This document shows positions 1 through 8,613 of a DNA stretch of 64,000 nt, in pieces. Origin of the DNA: Balneolaceae bacterium (lineage in GTDB: Bacteria; Bacteroidota; Rhodothermia; Balneolales; Balneolaceae); NCBI GenBank assembly GCA_007693745.1, contig REDA01000039.1, positions 1 to 64,000 of the forward strand, read 5' to 3'. Made by a program: the position numbers and the translations under genes. The notes beneath the pieces were generated by a model. It was not told the DNA's origin. It made no database searches and was given only the letters and a program-made list of their open reading frames with translations. Numbering within the stretch: the stretch's first letter is position 1; each line of letters opens with the position of its first letter.

Positions 1-52
1 AGGACGCCGCCCTTTCACGGCGGTAGCACGGGTTCAAATCCCGTACGCGGTA
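1..52 (+). tRNA. tRNA-Glu (anticodon TTC), 5' end outside window
   Basis: The 3' part of a tRNA. The anticodon stem CCGCC (7-11) pairs with GGCGG (19-23) around the loop CTTTCAC, which puts TTC at 14-16. The T-arm is ACGGG (28-32), loop TTCAAAT, CCCGT (40-44). The 3' acceptor strand ACGCGGT (45-51) is followed by discriminator A52. No CCA is encoded. The acceptor 5' strand and most of the D-arm lie before base 1. The last 22 bases (31-52) are copied twice more just downstream. Confidence 0.93.
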
Positions 53-302
53 CGAATAAAGTGAGTCATTTTCATATAGAGTCCGATCCTCTTTTTCAAC
101 TCCAGGTTGTAACCATATATCACAGCCGTTGGTCTTGCGAAGCAGTGCTTCGCGGTTCAAATCCCGTACGCGGTACGAATAAAGTGAGTCATTTTCATAT
201 AGAGTCCGATCCTCTTTTTCAACTCCAGGTTGTAACCATATATCACAGCCGTTGGTCTTGCGAAGCAGTGCTTCGCGGTTCAAATCCCGTACGCGGTACG
301 AA
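31..302 (+). repeat. 123-bp tandem repeat, 2.2 copies, built on the tRNA-Glu 3' end
   Basis: The units run 31-153 and 154-276, with a partial third copy from 277 to about 302. Each unit opens with GGTTCAAATCCCGTACGCGG and the TA that completes the tRNA 3' end, then about 100 bp of unrelated sequence. Each full unit ends in a perfect hairpin, GCGAAGC-AGT-GCTTCGC (137-153 and 260-276), directly abutting the next tRNA-like segment. The copies look identical by eye. No 5' half of a tRNA is present in the units, so they are not complete tRNA genes. The period is a multiple of three, so an open frame with 41-residue repeats runs through it, but nothing suggests it is translated. Confidence 0.93.
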
Positions 303-314
303 AATTTTTACTAT

Positions 315-707
315 CTACTCAGATCCTAATCTGAAACTGTCTGGAACAGTAATAAAAACTGACCTCCGTCTGATTTTTTTGATGTTTTTGGTTTTGTGCC
401 CCTTCCCTGTAATATCCTCGACAAAAAGAATATCCCCGCCATTAAATCGTCTCACCTCCCCGCCAGAAGTCTCTATTTCAATCTCACCGTCGATCAAAAT
501 AATGAATTGCCTTTGCGGCGCATTGTGAAAATCGAAATCATACCCTGGCTCTACCGTTCGAATGACCATTTCAGCAGAAGGTATTTTTTCCGACAGCCAG
601 CCAATCTCGCCCTGTTTACGCATCTCAATGATGTGATCCTCAAACCGGCTCTCCCCTAATGAATCGGCATAAAGCCTTGTAATTCGATATTCATTCGCAT
701 TCATCAT
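315..707 (-). CDS. small cupin-domain protein
   Basis: A protein of about 130 residues with a single cupin fold. The core reads as a beta-barrel: an RTVEPGYDFDFH segment with a possible metal-ligand histidine, then a QFIILIDGEIEIE strand pair, and a GGDILFVED turn matching cupin motif 2. The start is set at the ATG at 707, which has GAAAGGGA upstream; an ATG one codon later is equally possible. The longer upstream frame lacks a ribosome site. Such small cupins bind or transform small molecules, or act as sensors. The substrate cannot be told. It diverges from the complex I operon and shares its upstream region with nuoA. Confidence 0.75.
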   Translation of the reverse strand: MMNANEYRITRLYADSLGESRFEDHIIEMRKQGEIGWLSEKIPSAEMVIRTVEPGYDFDFHNAPQRQFIILIDGEIEIETSGGEVRRFNGGDILFVEDITGKGHKTKNIKKIRRRSVFITVPDSFRLGSE

Positions 708-876
708 GATTCCCTTTCTTTGTTTATCTGCAAAATAACCTGCCCTCACATAAAAATCGACCTTTCTGAATTGGATCCGGCTATCATTCCGAACCTTTTT
801 CCCATAAACCGATCAGGTTAAACCCGATTGAATCGTGATTGCCTGCTTGTCATCTTGTGTCAGTCTGAAGATATTT

Positions 877-908
877 GGATAAATAGGTATAAATATCATA
901 ATTTATCC
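877..908 (+). promoter_or_regulatory. inverted repeat upstream of nuoA
   Basis: GGATAAAT (877-884) and ATTTATCC (901-908) are perfect 8-base inverted arms separated by 16 bases. The second arm ends 24 bases before the nuoA start. It could be a regulator-binding site or a hairpin in the leader RNA. No regulator can be assigned. Confidence 0.35.
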
Positions 909-932
909 GGAACCATTGACTTAACCGGTATC

Positions 933-1385
933 ATGCTTACTGATTTCAGCTATGTACTTCTTTTTATACTGACAGGAGCCATCTTTGTCGGAATTGCATT
1001 GTTCGTATCCAAACTGATACGCCCCGACAGGCCTAATGCCGCTAAACTGATGACCTATGAGTGTGGTGAAATTCCGTTTGGAGATGCGAGGATCCAGTTT
1101 AATAACCGCTTTTATATCATCGGACTGATGTTCCTGATTTTTGAAGTGGAAATCCTGCTTCTTTTTCCCTGGGCCGTTGTTTTTAAGGAGATTGGGTGGT
1201 ATGCCTTTATTGTCATGTTCATCTTCGTATTCCTCATTTTCATTGGATTTATCTATGAGCTTGGAAAAGGCCAACTGAAATGGGATCTCCCCGCACCGCG
1301 TATCCCCTACTACAAGGAAGGGACAGGTGTGATCATGGAGCCGCCTTCCAGAAAAGAAATGACTACAACGGAACCCGTTTCCTGA
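933..1385 (+). CDS. nuoA: NADH-quinone oxidoreductase (complex I) subunit A
   Basis: Small membrane subunit of the proton-pumping complex I, located at the junction of the peripheral and membrane arms. It is 150 residues with three transmembrane segments. The loop between the first and second carries the family signature YECGEIPFGDARIQFNNRFY, and the second helix has the conserved FLIFEVE acidic pair. The start is taken at the ATG at 933 because the upstream extension in the same frame is not hydrophobic and matches nothing. The C-terminal tail is longer than usual. It is the first gene of an operon running to nuoN. Confidence 0.95.
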   Translation: MLTDFSYVLLFILTGAIFVGIALFVSKLIRPDRPNAAKLMTYECGEIPFGDARIQFNNRFYIIGLMFLIFEVEILLLFPWAVVFKEIGWYAFIVMFIFVFLIFIGFIYELGKGQLKWDLPAPRIPYYKEGTGVIMEPPSRKEMTTTEPVS

Positions 1386-1410
1386 TTATGTGTGAGGATA
1401 ATTTTTAATT

Positions 1411-2001
1411 ATGGGACTGCTCGATAAAAAATACCACGATAGTAATATCATTATTGTAACCCTTGAGAACGCTCTCAACTGGGCGAGAAAGAACTCTCTC
1501 TGGTATGAGCAGTTTGGCCTGGCCTGCTGCGCTATCGAAATGATGGCCACTGCTGCTTCCAGATATGATTTCGATCGCTTCGGAATCATACCAAGATCCT
1601 CTCCGCGACAGGCCGATGTAATGATTGTTGCCGGTACGGTGACTCTTAAAATGGCCTCAAGAATTCTTCGTCTCTACGAACAGATGTCAGAACCCCGCTA
1701 TGTGATCAGTATGGGTTCGTGCTCCAACTGCGGCGGGCCCTACTGGGAGCACGGCTATCACGTTTTGAAGGGAGTGGACAAGGTGATTCCTGTGGATGTG
1801 TATGTGCCCGGTTGTCCGCCACGGCCTGAAGCCCTTCTGGAGGGATTTCTCAAACTCCAGGAAAAAATTACTGGTGAAAGTATCATTGAAAAAAGAGGGA
1901 ATCTGAGCTATACCGCCGAAAGCGAAGCCCGGCTTCAGGAAACTGTAAAAGAGATTGTATCCGGGGATCAAACTGAAGAATCAACAGTGCCAAAAAACTG
2001 A
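1411..2001 (+). CDS. nuoB: NADH-quinone oxidoreductase subunit B (cluster N2)
   Basis: Peripheral-arm subunit that holds the terminal [4Fe-4S] cluster N2, which hands electrons to quinone. The four expected ligands are visible: the adjacent pair C39-C40, C104 in GSCSNCGG, and C135 in VPGCPPRPE. It has 196 residues. The core is standard, and a C-terminal extension of about 45 residues after the last conserved helix is rich in Glu and Lys. The stop codon overlaps the nuoC ATG by one base, so the two genes are translationally coupled. Confidence 0.96.
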   Translation: MGLLDKKYHDSNIIIVTLENALNWARKNSLWYEQFGLACCAIEMMATAASRYDFDRFGIIPRSSPRQADVMIVAGTVTLKMASRILRLYEQMSEPRYVISMGSCSNCGGPYWEHGYHVLKGVDKVIPVDVYVPGCPPRPEALLEGFLKLQEKITGESIIEKRGNLSYTAESEARLQETVKEIVSGDQTEESTVPKN

Positions 2002-2504
2002 TGAACAACAAGACTATTGAAGATATTGCTGAGGTTCTGAAAGAGACACTGGGTCTTGACGAGCTTACCATTGAGGGAGGAACCATTGGTGAGAAGTGGT
2101 TGCGTCTGAAGCCGGAAGAGCTGTTGCCGGTCTGCAAAACCCTGAGGGACGAAAGCGGATTGCGCTTTGATATGCTGATGTGCCTGAGTGGTGTCCACTA
2201 TCCTGCCGAAAATGAACTGGGTGTCACCTATCATCTCAATTCCACAAAACTGAATCTGAAGGTTACCCTCAAAGTCAGGGTCCCCGAGGAGAAGGCCGTG
2301 ATTCCATCCGTTGAATCGATCTGGAAAACGGCCGACTGGCATGAGAGAGAGGCCTACGACATGATTGGGGTGACCTTTGCGAATCATCCCAACATGCAGC
2401 GAATTTTGTGTCCCGACGACTGGGAAGGTTTCCCGCTTAGAAAGGACTATGTTCAACAGGAGACTTATCAGGGAATCACCACGCGTTATGATGAATACGA
2501 ATAA
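2001..2504 (+). CDS. nuoC: NADH-quinone oxidoreductase subunit C
   Basis: The 30-kDa-type peripheral subunit of complex I, 167 residues. It carries the family signature around residues 113-152, with DWHEREAYDMIGVTF followed by HPNMQRIL and GFPLRKDY. It is separate from nuoD here, unlike the fused NuoCD of enterobacteria. It starts inside the nuoB stop, and its last bases overlap the nuoD start. Function is known from the family: it packs against NuoD and NuoB to form the quinone-reducing module. Confidence 0.95.
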   Translation: MNNKTIEDIAEVLKETLGLDELTIEGGTIGEKWLRLKPEELLPVCKTLRDESGLRFDMLMCLSGVHYPAENELGVTYHLNSTKLNLKVTLKVRVPEEKAVIPSVESIWKTADWHEREAYDMIGVTFANHPNMQRILCPDDWEGFPLRKDYVQQETYQGITTRYDEYE

Positions 2505-3651
2505 ACCGGAACTGGTTATTAAGGAGTTGGGACAACCCGGGAAAAGGGAGATGACCATCAATATGGGCCCGCAGCACCCTTCTACTCATGGTGTTCTGAG
2601 GCTGGAACTTGATCTGGATGGCGAATTGATCACCGCCGTTCGTCCCCATATCGGCTATCTGCACCGCTGTTTTGAGAAATATGCAGAACAGATGGATGAC
2701 TACTCCAAAGTGATTCCATATACCGACCGGATGGACTATGTATCGGCAATGAATCAGGAGCACGGGTATGTGATTGCACTGGAAAAGATGCTGGAAATTG
2801 AAGTACCCGTAAAAGTCGAATACATCCGTGTAATCGTTGCTGAACTTCAGCGTATTGCCAGTCACCTTCTCGGAATTGGTGCATTCGGCCTCGATCTGGG
2901 AGCTTTCACCCCATTTCTCTACTGTTTTATTGAGCGTGAAAAGATCCTCGACATCTTTGAAAAATCAAGCGGCGCTCGGCTTCTCTATAACTACATGGCT
3001 GTTGGCGGTCTGATGAGAGATGTGCACTCTGATTTCAGGAAAGATACTTCTGAATTTGTAAAAACTTTCCGGCCAAAAATCAAAGAACTGAATGACCTTC
3101 TCTCCTATAACCGGATTTTTATTGACCGTACAGCGAATATCGGTGTACTGCCTGTGGATGTGGCTCTGAATTTTGGAGCCTCAGGCCCGGTATTGAGAGG
3201 ATCCGGATACAAATGGGATCTCAGGAAAAATGATCCCTATTCAATATACGACCGGTTCGAGTTTGACATACCTGTGGGAAGTGGTGAGGTTGGAACACTG
3301 GGCGACTGCTGGGACCGCTATATTGTCAGAGTTCGTGAGATGGAAGAGAGCCTGAAAATTATTGAACAGGCCGTCGACACAATGCCGGAGACCGGAGATG
3401 TTACGGAAGCCATACCGAAACGCATCCGCCCGAAGGATGGAGAGGTCTACGTGCGATCAGAGACCCCCCGCGGAGAGCTGGGATACTACATTATCAGTGA
3501 CAAATCGGCTTCTGCGTATCGTGTAAAGGCGCGGGCTCCAAGTTTCGTGCATCTCAGTATGCTTCCCGCTATCTCGGTCGGATCGCTGATTGCAGATATG
3601 GTAGCGATTGTGGGTAGTATTGATATTGTACTTGGGGAAGTTGACAGATAA
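2488..3651 (+). CDS. nuoD: NADH-quinone oxidoreductase subunit D
   Basis: The 49-kDa-type subunit that forms the quinone pocket with NuoB. The N-terminus has the conserved NMGPQHPSTHGVLRL motif with the quinone-contacting HPSTHG loop, and the protein ends in the family's typical GEVDR. It is about 387 residues long. Two ATGs in tandem (2488 and 2491) precede the conserved region. The open frame runs further upstream into nuoC but that part is not homologous. It overlaps the nuoC 3' end by about 17 bases. The next 145 bases, where nuoE, nuoF and nuoG normally sit, hold no gene. Confidence 0.95.
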   Translation: MMNTNKPELVIKELGQPGKREMTINMGPQHPSTHGVLRLELDLDGELITAVRPHIGYLHRCFEKYAEQMDDYSKVIPYTDRMDYVSAMNQEHGYVIALEKMLEIEVPVKVEYIRVIVAELQRIASHLLGIGAFGLDLGAFTPFLYCFIEREKILDIFEKSSGARLLYNYMAVGGLMRDVHSDFRKDTSEFVKTFRPKIKELNDLLSYNRIFIDRTANIGVLPVDVALNFGASGPVLRGSGYKWDLRKNDPYSIYDRFEFDIPVGSGEVGTLGDCWDRYIVRVREMEESLKIIEQAVDTMPETGDVTEAIPKRIRPKDGEVYVRSETPRGELGYYIISDKSASAYRVKARAPSFVHLSMLPAISVGSLIADMVAIVGSIDIVLGEVDR

Positions 3652-3796
3652 TTTATTGATAACAGGAACAGACATAATTCAAACATATTTCCGGGGGGAC
3701 CGGGGGTTCATCTGCAGAGATTTCGCAGAGTCCGGATCTGGAAAAGACCGGAATATATTGTGACCAAATGAACAAGACAGGAAAAGAGAAGAAGGG

Positions 3797-4831
3797 ATGG
3801 GAATATTTCAGATGACAGCAAACAGTTTTGCCCTGACCACTATTTTGGTGCATGCACTATTCCCGCTCACCATCATTCTGGTTTATGCCCTGGTTGCCAT
3901 CTGGGGTGAGAGAAAAATTGCCGGGTTTATCCAGGACCGTCTGGGGCCCATGCGTGTGGGGGGCTGGCACGGCTGGGCTCAATCTATCGCCGATCTGCTG
4001 AAGCTGATTCAAAAGGAGGATATCATTCCCACGGACGCAAGCCGATTCCTCTTTAAATTTGCACCGTTTATGATGTTTGCCGCCTCTTACGCTGCATTTG
4101 CTGTAATACCGTTCAGCAGCGGCTATATGGGCAGCTCCATTAATATCGGAGTCTTCTACCTTCTGGCAGTTACCTCCCTCCTTACACTCAGTATCATTAT
4201 GGCAGCCTGGGCTTCCAATAATAAATGGTCACTTTTGGGTGGTATGAGAAGCGCAGCCCAGATGGTCAGCTATGAAGTACCTACCATCGCCACTGTACTG
4301 ACCGTGATTGTGGTATCCGGCAGTCTGAATCTGATGACGGTGACCGAACTGCAGTCGGGAAATGATGTACTCGGATTTCTCCCCAACTGGTTCATTTTCC
4401 AGAATCCATTTCTGATCGTCGCTTTTATCATCTTTTTCATCTCCATCCTTGCTGAGGCACACCGTGTGCCTTTCGATCTGCCGGAATCTGAATCGGAACT
4501 TGTTGCGGGATACCAGACCGAATACTCCGGCATGAGATGGGCCATGTTCATGCTCGCCGAATACGCAGATATGCTGCTGCTGTCTCTCCTTGGCGCCACA
4601 CTCTTTTTCGGAGGCTGGAACAGTCCCTTCGGAGATTTTATGGCGGGGCCGGTATGGGGATTCTTCTGGTTTATGCTGAAAGGGCTTCTCCTTGTTTTTG
4701 TGATGATGTGGATACGATGGACACTTCCGCGATACAGGGTTGACCAGCTGATGCACATCTGCTGGAGTATTTTAATCCCCCTCTCATTCATCAATCTGAT
4801 ACTGGTGGCTTTATGGGAACTGATTTTTTAA
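3797..4831 (+). CDS. nuoH: NADH-quinone oxidoreductase subunit H
   Basis: Membrane subunit that forms the quinone chamber entrance and links the peripheral and membrane arms. It has 344 residues and about eight transmembrane helices. Family signatures are clear: ERKIAGFIQDRLGPMRVG near residue 40 and the acidic loop EAHRVPFDLPESESELVAGY near residue 220. The ATG at 3797 follows a purine-rich AGGAAAAGAGAAGAAGGG tract; an ATG at 3812 is a possible alternative. It follows nuoD after 145 non-coding bases. Confidence 0.95.
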   Translation: MGIFQMTANSFALTTILVHALFPLTIILVYALVAIWGERKIAGFIQDRLGPMRVGGWHGWAQSIADLLKLIQKEDIIPTDASRFLFKFAPFMMFAASYAAFAVIPFSSGYMGSSINIGVFYLLAVTSLLTLSIIMAAWASNNKWSLLGGMRSAAQMVSYEVPTIATVLTVIVVSGSLNLMTVTELQSGNDVLGFLPNWFIFQNPFLIVAFIIFFISILAEAHRVPFDLPESESELVAGYQTEYSGMRWAMFMLAEYADMLLLSLLGATLFFGGWNSPFGDFMAGPVWGFFWFMLKGLLLVFVMMWIRWTLPRYRVDQLMHICWSILIPLSFINLILVALWELIF

Positions 4832-4847
4832 ACAAGAGAGTGCAGGT

Positions 4848-5630
4848 ATGCTGAATAACCCGATAAAAGAAGGCTGGTTAACATTCAAATCGATATTCAC
4901 CGGAATGGGTATTACATTCCGTCACCTTTTTAGTCCGGCAGTTACCCTGCAGTACCCGGAAGAAAGAGAGATACTGCCGGATGGTGCCCGGGCAAAACTC
5001 TTTGTGAATATTGATGACTGTATCGGCTGCAACCTCTGCTCCAGAGCATGCCCGGTAAACTGTATCGACATCGAAACAGTCGCTGCCACTGCGGATACCG
5101 ATCTGGGAAAAACCTCCACCGGCAACCCCAAACGTTTCTGGCTGACCCGTTTTGATATCGATATGGCAAAGTGCATGTATTGTGATCTCTGTGTTCATCC
5201 TTGTCCTACAAACTGCATCTATATGGTGCCTGAGTATGAATATTCAGAGTTTGACAGAACGAACCTGACTTATCATTTCAGTAACCTCACCCCGGAGATG
5301 ATTACAGATGTGAAAGAGAAAGCTGAAGCTGAAGCCGAAGAGAAAAAACGGCAGCGGGAAGAGATGATGAGAGAGAAGGCCGAACTCGCCCGCAAGAAAA
5401 AAGAGGAGGAAGCAAAAGCTGATGAGATGGATCCGAAGGGTTCCGTGGCGGATCAGCCGATAAAAGAAGATTCCGGTGAGAATGTAAAAAAAAGTGATAC
5501 CCATTCCGACAGCCCCCAGATCCAAAACAAAAGTACCGATGAATCCACAGAAACCGATTCCGGATCCGGCATAAAAAACGACAGTAACAAATCCGGTTCA
5601 GATGATCACCCGGAAAATAATAATTCCTGA
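4848..5630 (+). CDS. nuoI: NADH-quinone oxidoreductase subunit I with charged C-terminal tail
   Basis: Carries clusters N6a and N6b, the relay between the electron-input module and N2. Both CxxCxxCxxxCP sets are intact: C58, C61, C64, C68 and C109, C112, C115, C119. The conserved part ends near residue 150. A tail of about 110 residues follows, in two parts. First comes a Glu/Lys/Arg-rich, alanine-spaced stretch (about 153-197) that should form a long helix or coiled coil. Then comes a disordered Ser/Asp/Asn/Lys-rich end. Typical NuoI is about 160-180 residues. The tail may dock a soluble electron donor in place of the absent NuoEFG; that is inference. Confidence 0.95.
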   Translation: MLNNPIKEGWLTFKSIFTGMGITFRHLFSPAVTLQYPEEREILPDGARAKLFVNIDDCIGCNLCSRACPVNCIDIETVAATADTDLGKTSTGNPKRFWLTRFDIDMAKCMYCDLCVHPCPTNCIYMVPEYEYSEFDRTNLTYHFSNLTPEMITDVKEKAEAEAEEKKRQREEMMREKAELARKKKEEEAKADEMDPKGSVADQPIKEDSGENVKKSDTHSDSPQIQNKSTDESTETDSGSGIKNDSNKSGSDDHPENNNS

Positions 5631-5636
5631 TTCTCT

Positions 5637-6158
5637 ATGGAGCTGACAACAATCCTGTTTTATCTCTTTTCCGCAGTTACCCTGGGTGCTGCAGCAGTGA
5701 TGGTATTCTCAAGAAATATTGTTCACAGTGCGTTTGCACTGATGTTTTCACTGATTGGAGTTGCTGCACTCTATGTGCTTCTCCATGCTGATTTCATGGC
5801 CGCTACCCAGCTGCTGGTATATGTAGGCGGAATCCTGGTTCTGATTCTTTTTGGTGTAATGCTCACTAATCAGGGACACAATACAGGTTTCAGAGCCGGA
5901 AGCGTAAATCTTCTGCCTGCCACACTGCTTTCGGTCACTGCCGCCGCCGTGCTTATCTATGCTTTTGTTACAGCAGACTGGGCCATTACAGATGCTGAGG
6001 GGCTTACTGAAACAGTTCATCCCCTGGGAATGATGCTGATGGGAGATTATCTGCTTCCTTTTATCTCTGCCGGTGTGCTCCTTCTGATTGCAATCATCGG
6101 TGCCATACTGATTTCAACCAAACTATCAGACCGTTCTGAAAATTCATCAGAAATATAA
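5637..6158 (+). CDS. nuoJ: NADH-quinone oxidoreductase subunit J
   Basis: Five-helix membrane subunit of 173 residues. The third helix has the family pattern MAATQLLVYVGGILVLILFG, which includes the pi-bulge region involved in coupling quinone reduction to proton pumping. The central loop is moderately long. It starts 6 bases after the nuoI stop and is followed 6 bases later by nuoK. Confidence 0.94.
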   Translation: MELTTILFYLFSAVTLGAAAVMVFSRNIVHSAFALMFSLIGVAALYVLLHADFMAATQLLVYVGGILVLILFGVMLTNQGHNTGFRAGSVNLLPATLLSVTAAAVLIYAFVTADWAITDAEGLTETVHPLGMMLMGDYLLPFISAGVLLLIAIIGAILISTKLSDRSENSSEI

Positions 6159-6164
6159 ACGATT

Positions 6165-6500
6165 ATGAACCTGCAGATCCTTTTAAGTATTGCTGAACCC
6201 GGCCTGAATCACTTCCTGATCGTAAGTGCACTGCTCTTCTCTCTTGGAGTGATGGCTGTATTGTCCAAAAGGAATGTGATTATGGTACTGATGGGCGTTG
6301 AGCTGATTCTCAACTCAGCAAACATCAACCTGATTGCTTTCAGCAGATTTACCGCACTCTCCCTTGAGGGGCAGATGATGGGGCTTTTTGTGGTGATTCT
6401 TGCTGCAGCCGAGGCAGCGGTTGCCCTGGCCATCGTATTGAACATTTACAATCGTTTTAACACCATTAACCTGGATAAGATCAGCACAATGAAGGGCTGA
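6165..6500 (+). CDS. nuoK: NADH-quinone oxidoreductase subunit K
   Basis: Small three-helix antiporter-related subunit, 111 residues. The conserved membrane glutamates appear in GVELILNSANINL (helix 2) and AAAEAAVALAIVL (helix 3), the residues that form the proton path between the quinone site and the pump subunits. The N-terminus is about ten residues longer than in many homologues. It lies between nuoJ and nuoL. Confidence 0.95.
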   Translation: MNLQILLSIAEPGLNHFLIVSALLFSLGVMAVLSKRNVIMVLMGVELILNSANINLIAFSRFTALSLEGQMMGLFVVILAAAEAAVALAIVLNIYNRFNTINLDKISTMKG

Positions 6501-6538
6501 TCCGGAATGAATACCAATTCCTGAACTTAAAAAAATCT

Positions 6539-8575
6539 ATGTTTACGCAAGCTTCATTATTCATTCTCCTGCTTCCCCTCCTGGGATTTTTGATTCTGAT
6601 TCTGTTTGGCAAACGGTTGCCGCGGCAAGGCGACTGGCTCGGCACAGGGTTTCTTGGAATTACTCTGCTGCTCTCCCTCTGGCTGCTGATTGTGAAGATA
6701 TCTTCCCATAGTACTGAAGTTTTCAGTTCCGGTTTTACCTGGGCTCTGATCGGAGATTATTCGTTTACTCTGGGGATTATGATCGACAACCTCACAGTGG
6801 TGATGCTGGTTGTAGTAACACTCGTGAGTACGCTTGTCCATCTCTTTTCAATCGCCTATATGAAGGATGATGTGCGCTACTCCAGGTATTACGCCTATCT
6901 GGGCCTTTTTTCATTCTCCATGCTGGGGATTGTTCTGACCAGCAACCTGCTGCTGATGTACATTTTCTGGGAGTTGGTGGGCATTAGCTCCTATCTCCTC
7001 ATCGGACACTGGTATGAGAAAAAGTCGGCTTCTGATGCCGCTAACAAAGCTTTTATTGTGAACAGAATCGGTGATTTTGGCATGTTTATCGGGATTATGA
7101 TTCTCTTTGCCAGCTTTGCAACCTTCTCATTCGAAGGGATTTTCGGGGCCCTTGAAGCCGGAGAACTGCCATTTGGCAGTACAGGCTGGCTTACCGCGGC
7201 CGGGATCCTGATCTTCTGCGGAGCGGTTGGTAAATCGGCTCAGTTCCCGCTTCATGTCTGGCTCCCCGATGCCATGGAGGGCCCGACTCCGGTCAGTGCA
7301 TTGATCCACGCCGCAACCATGGTTGCCGCCGGTGTTTACCTTGTAGCCCGTGTTTTCCCGATGCTTACCGCCGATGCCCTGCTTTTGATAGCATACATCG
7401 GGGCGATTACAGCACTCATTGCCGCAACGATAGCGATCACTCAGAATGATATCAAAAAGGTTCTTGCATACTCCACCGTCAGTCAGCTTGGCTATATGAT
7501 CATGGCCCTGGGTGTGGGGGCCTGGACTGCCGGCTTTATGCATCTGGTAACCCATGCTGCCTTCAAAGCCGGTTTATTCCTGGGCGCCGGAAGCGTGATC
7601 TACGCCATGCATACCATGCTACACAAACGCCACGATCACACCACCGATGCACAGGATATCCGGAATATGGGTGGCCTCCGTTCGAAAATGCCCTATACCT
7701 ATGTCACATTTTTAATCTTCACACTCGCCATTTCCGGAATACCACTTACCTCCGGTTTTCTGAGCAAGGATGAGATTCTGGCCGGAACTCTCGCATTCAG
7801 CACACTGAACGGTCACTGGATACTGCCCATGATTGCTTTCCTGGTAGCCGGTCTCACCGCCTTTTACATGTTCCGGCTGCTGATTCTGACTTTCCACGGA
7901 AAACCGGCTGATGAAACAGGGCATCAACAGATTGAAGAGTCGCCTTTTGTGATGACCCTGCCACTGATGATCCTTGCCGCACTCTCACTTTTCTTCTTCT
8001 ACAGTTTCAATCCGATAGGCGCCTCTTCAGGATGGTTCTGGCAGGCACTGGAACGCCCCCTTTCGGTTGTTCCTGAGATCGTGCAGCCTGCAGCCTACCC
8101 CATTTTTTATCAGGCGGTCAGCAGCGTACACACACTGGCAATGGTACTGTCGGTGGTGATTGCCCTGACAGGGATCGCGATAGCTGTGCTTATGTATCAC
8201 AGGAAAAAACTGGATCCGGCAGCAGCCGCTCAAAAAGCAGGCTTTTTATACACCGGATCTCTCAATAAATGGTATTTCGATGAATTCTACAGCAAGGTTT
8301 TTGTCGGCGGAGTGATGGCCATTACAAGAATATTGAGATGGTTCGATGAGAAAGTGGTGGATGGAATTGTCAATGCAACGGCTCCCATCGCAAGAGGAAT
8401 CTCCAGAGGCAGCGGATGGGTGGATCATAATATCGTTGATGGCCTGGTGAATGCAACTGCTGCAGGCGCCAGCCAGGCCGGCGGGTTGCTCAGCAGGATT
8501 CAGAGCGGGAAGGTGCAGACCTACCTCGTCTATATCCTCTTCGGTATGTTGTTGCTGGGCATATTTTTTATCTGA
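6539..8575 (+). CDS. nuoL: NADH-quinone oxidoreductase subunit L (proton pump)
   Basis: Largest antiporter-like pump subunit, 678 residues and about sixteen helices, with the lateral amphipathic helix expected at the C-terminal end. Conserved elements include FWELVGISSYLLIGHWY with the key membrane glutamate, the HVWLPDAMEGPTPVSALIHA helix, and the lysine in NDIKKVLAYSTVSQLGYM. The C-terminal part from about residue 540 includes FDEFYSKVFVGGVMAITR, then two similar segments with VVDGIVNATA and NIVDGLVNATA, suggesting a small internal repeat. It starts 38 bases after nuoK. Confidence 0.95.
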   Translation: MFTQASLFILLLPLLGFLILILFGKRLPRQGDWLGTGFLGITLLLSLWLLIVKISSHSTEVFSSGFTWALIGDYSFTLGIMIDNLTVVMLVVVTLVSTLVHLFSIAYMKDDVRYSRYYAYLGLFSFSMLGIVLTSNLLLMYIFWELVGISSYLLIGHWYEKKSASDAANKAFIVNRIGDFGMFIGIMILFASFATFSFEGIFGALEAGELPFGSTGWLTAAGILIFCGAVGKSAQFPLHVWLPDAMEGPTPVSALIHAATMVAAGVYLVARVFPMLTADALLLIAYIGAITALIAATIAITQNDIKKVLAYSTVSQLGYMIMALGVGAWTAGFMHLVTHAAFKAGLFLGAGSVIYAMHTMLHKRHDHTTDAQDIRNMGGLRSKMPYTYVTFLIFTLAISGIPLTSGFLSKDEILAGTLAFSTLNGHWILPMIAFLVAGLTAFYMFRLLILTFHGKPADETGHQQIEESPFVMTLPLMILAALSLFFFYSFNPIGASSGWFWQALERPLSVVPEIVQPAAYPIFYQAVSSVHTLAMVLSVVIALTGIAIAVLMYHRKKLDPAAAAQKAGFLYTGSLNKWYFDEFYSKVFVGGVMAITRILRWFDEKVVDGIVNATAPIARGISRGSGWVDHNIVDGLVNATAAGASQAGGLLSRIQSGKVQTYLVYILFGMLLLGIFFI

Positions 8576-8613
8576 ATGAACTGAATTTAAAACAATAACA
8601 GAACGTACTATTT

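Noticed and set aside
1-302. Additional tRNA genes in the array
   Set aside because: Only the T-arm and 3' acceptor strand repeat; no matching 5' acceptor strand or anticodon arm exists in the units.
61-528. A 155-codon frame across the tandem repeat
   Set aside because: The 41-residue repeat is only the translation of the 123-bp unit; the frame covers the tRNA-like segments and runs into the cupin gene on the other strand.
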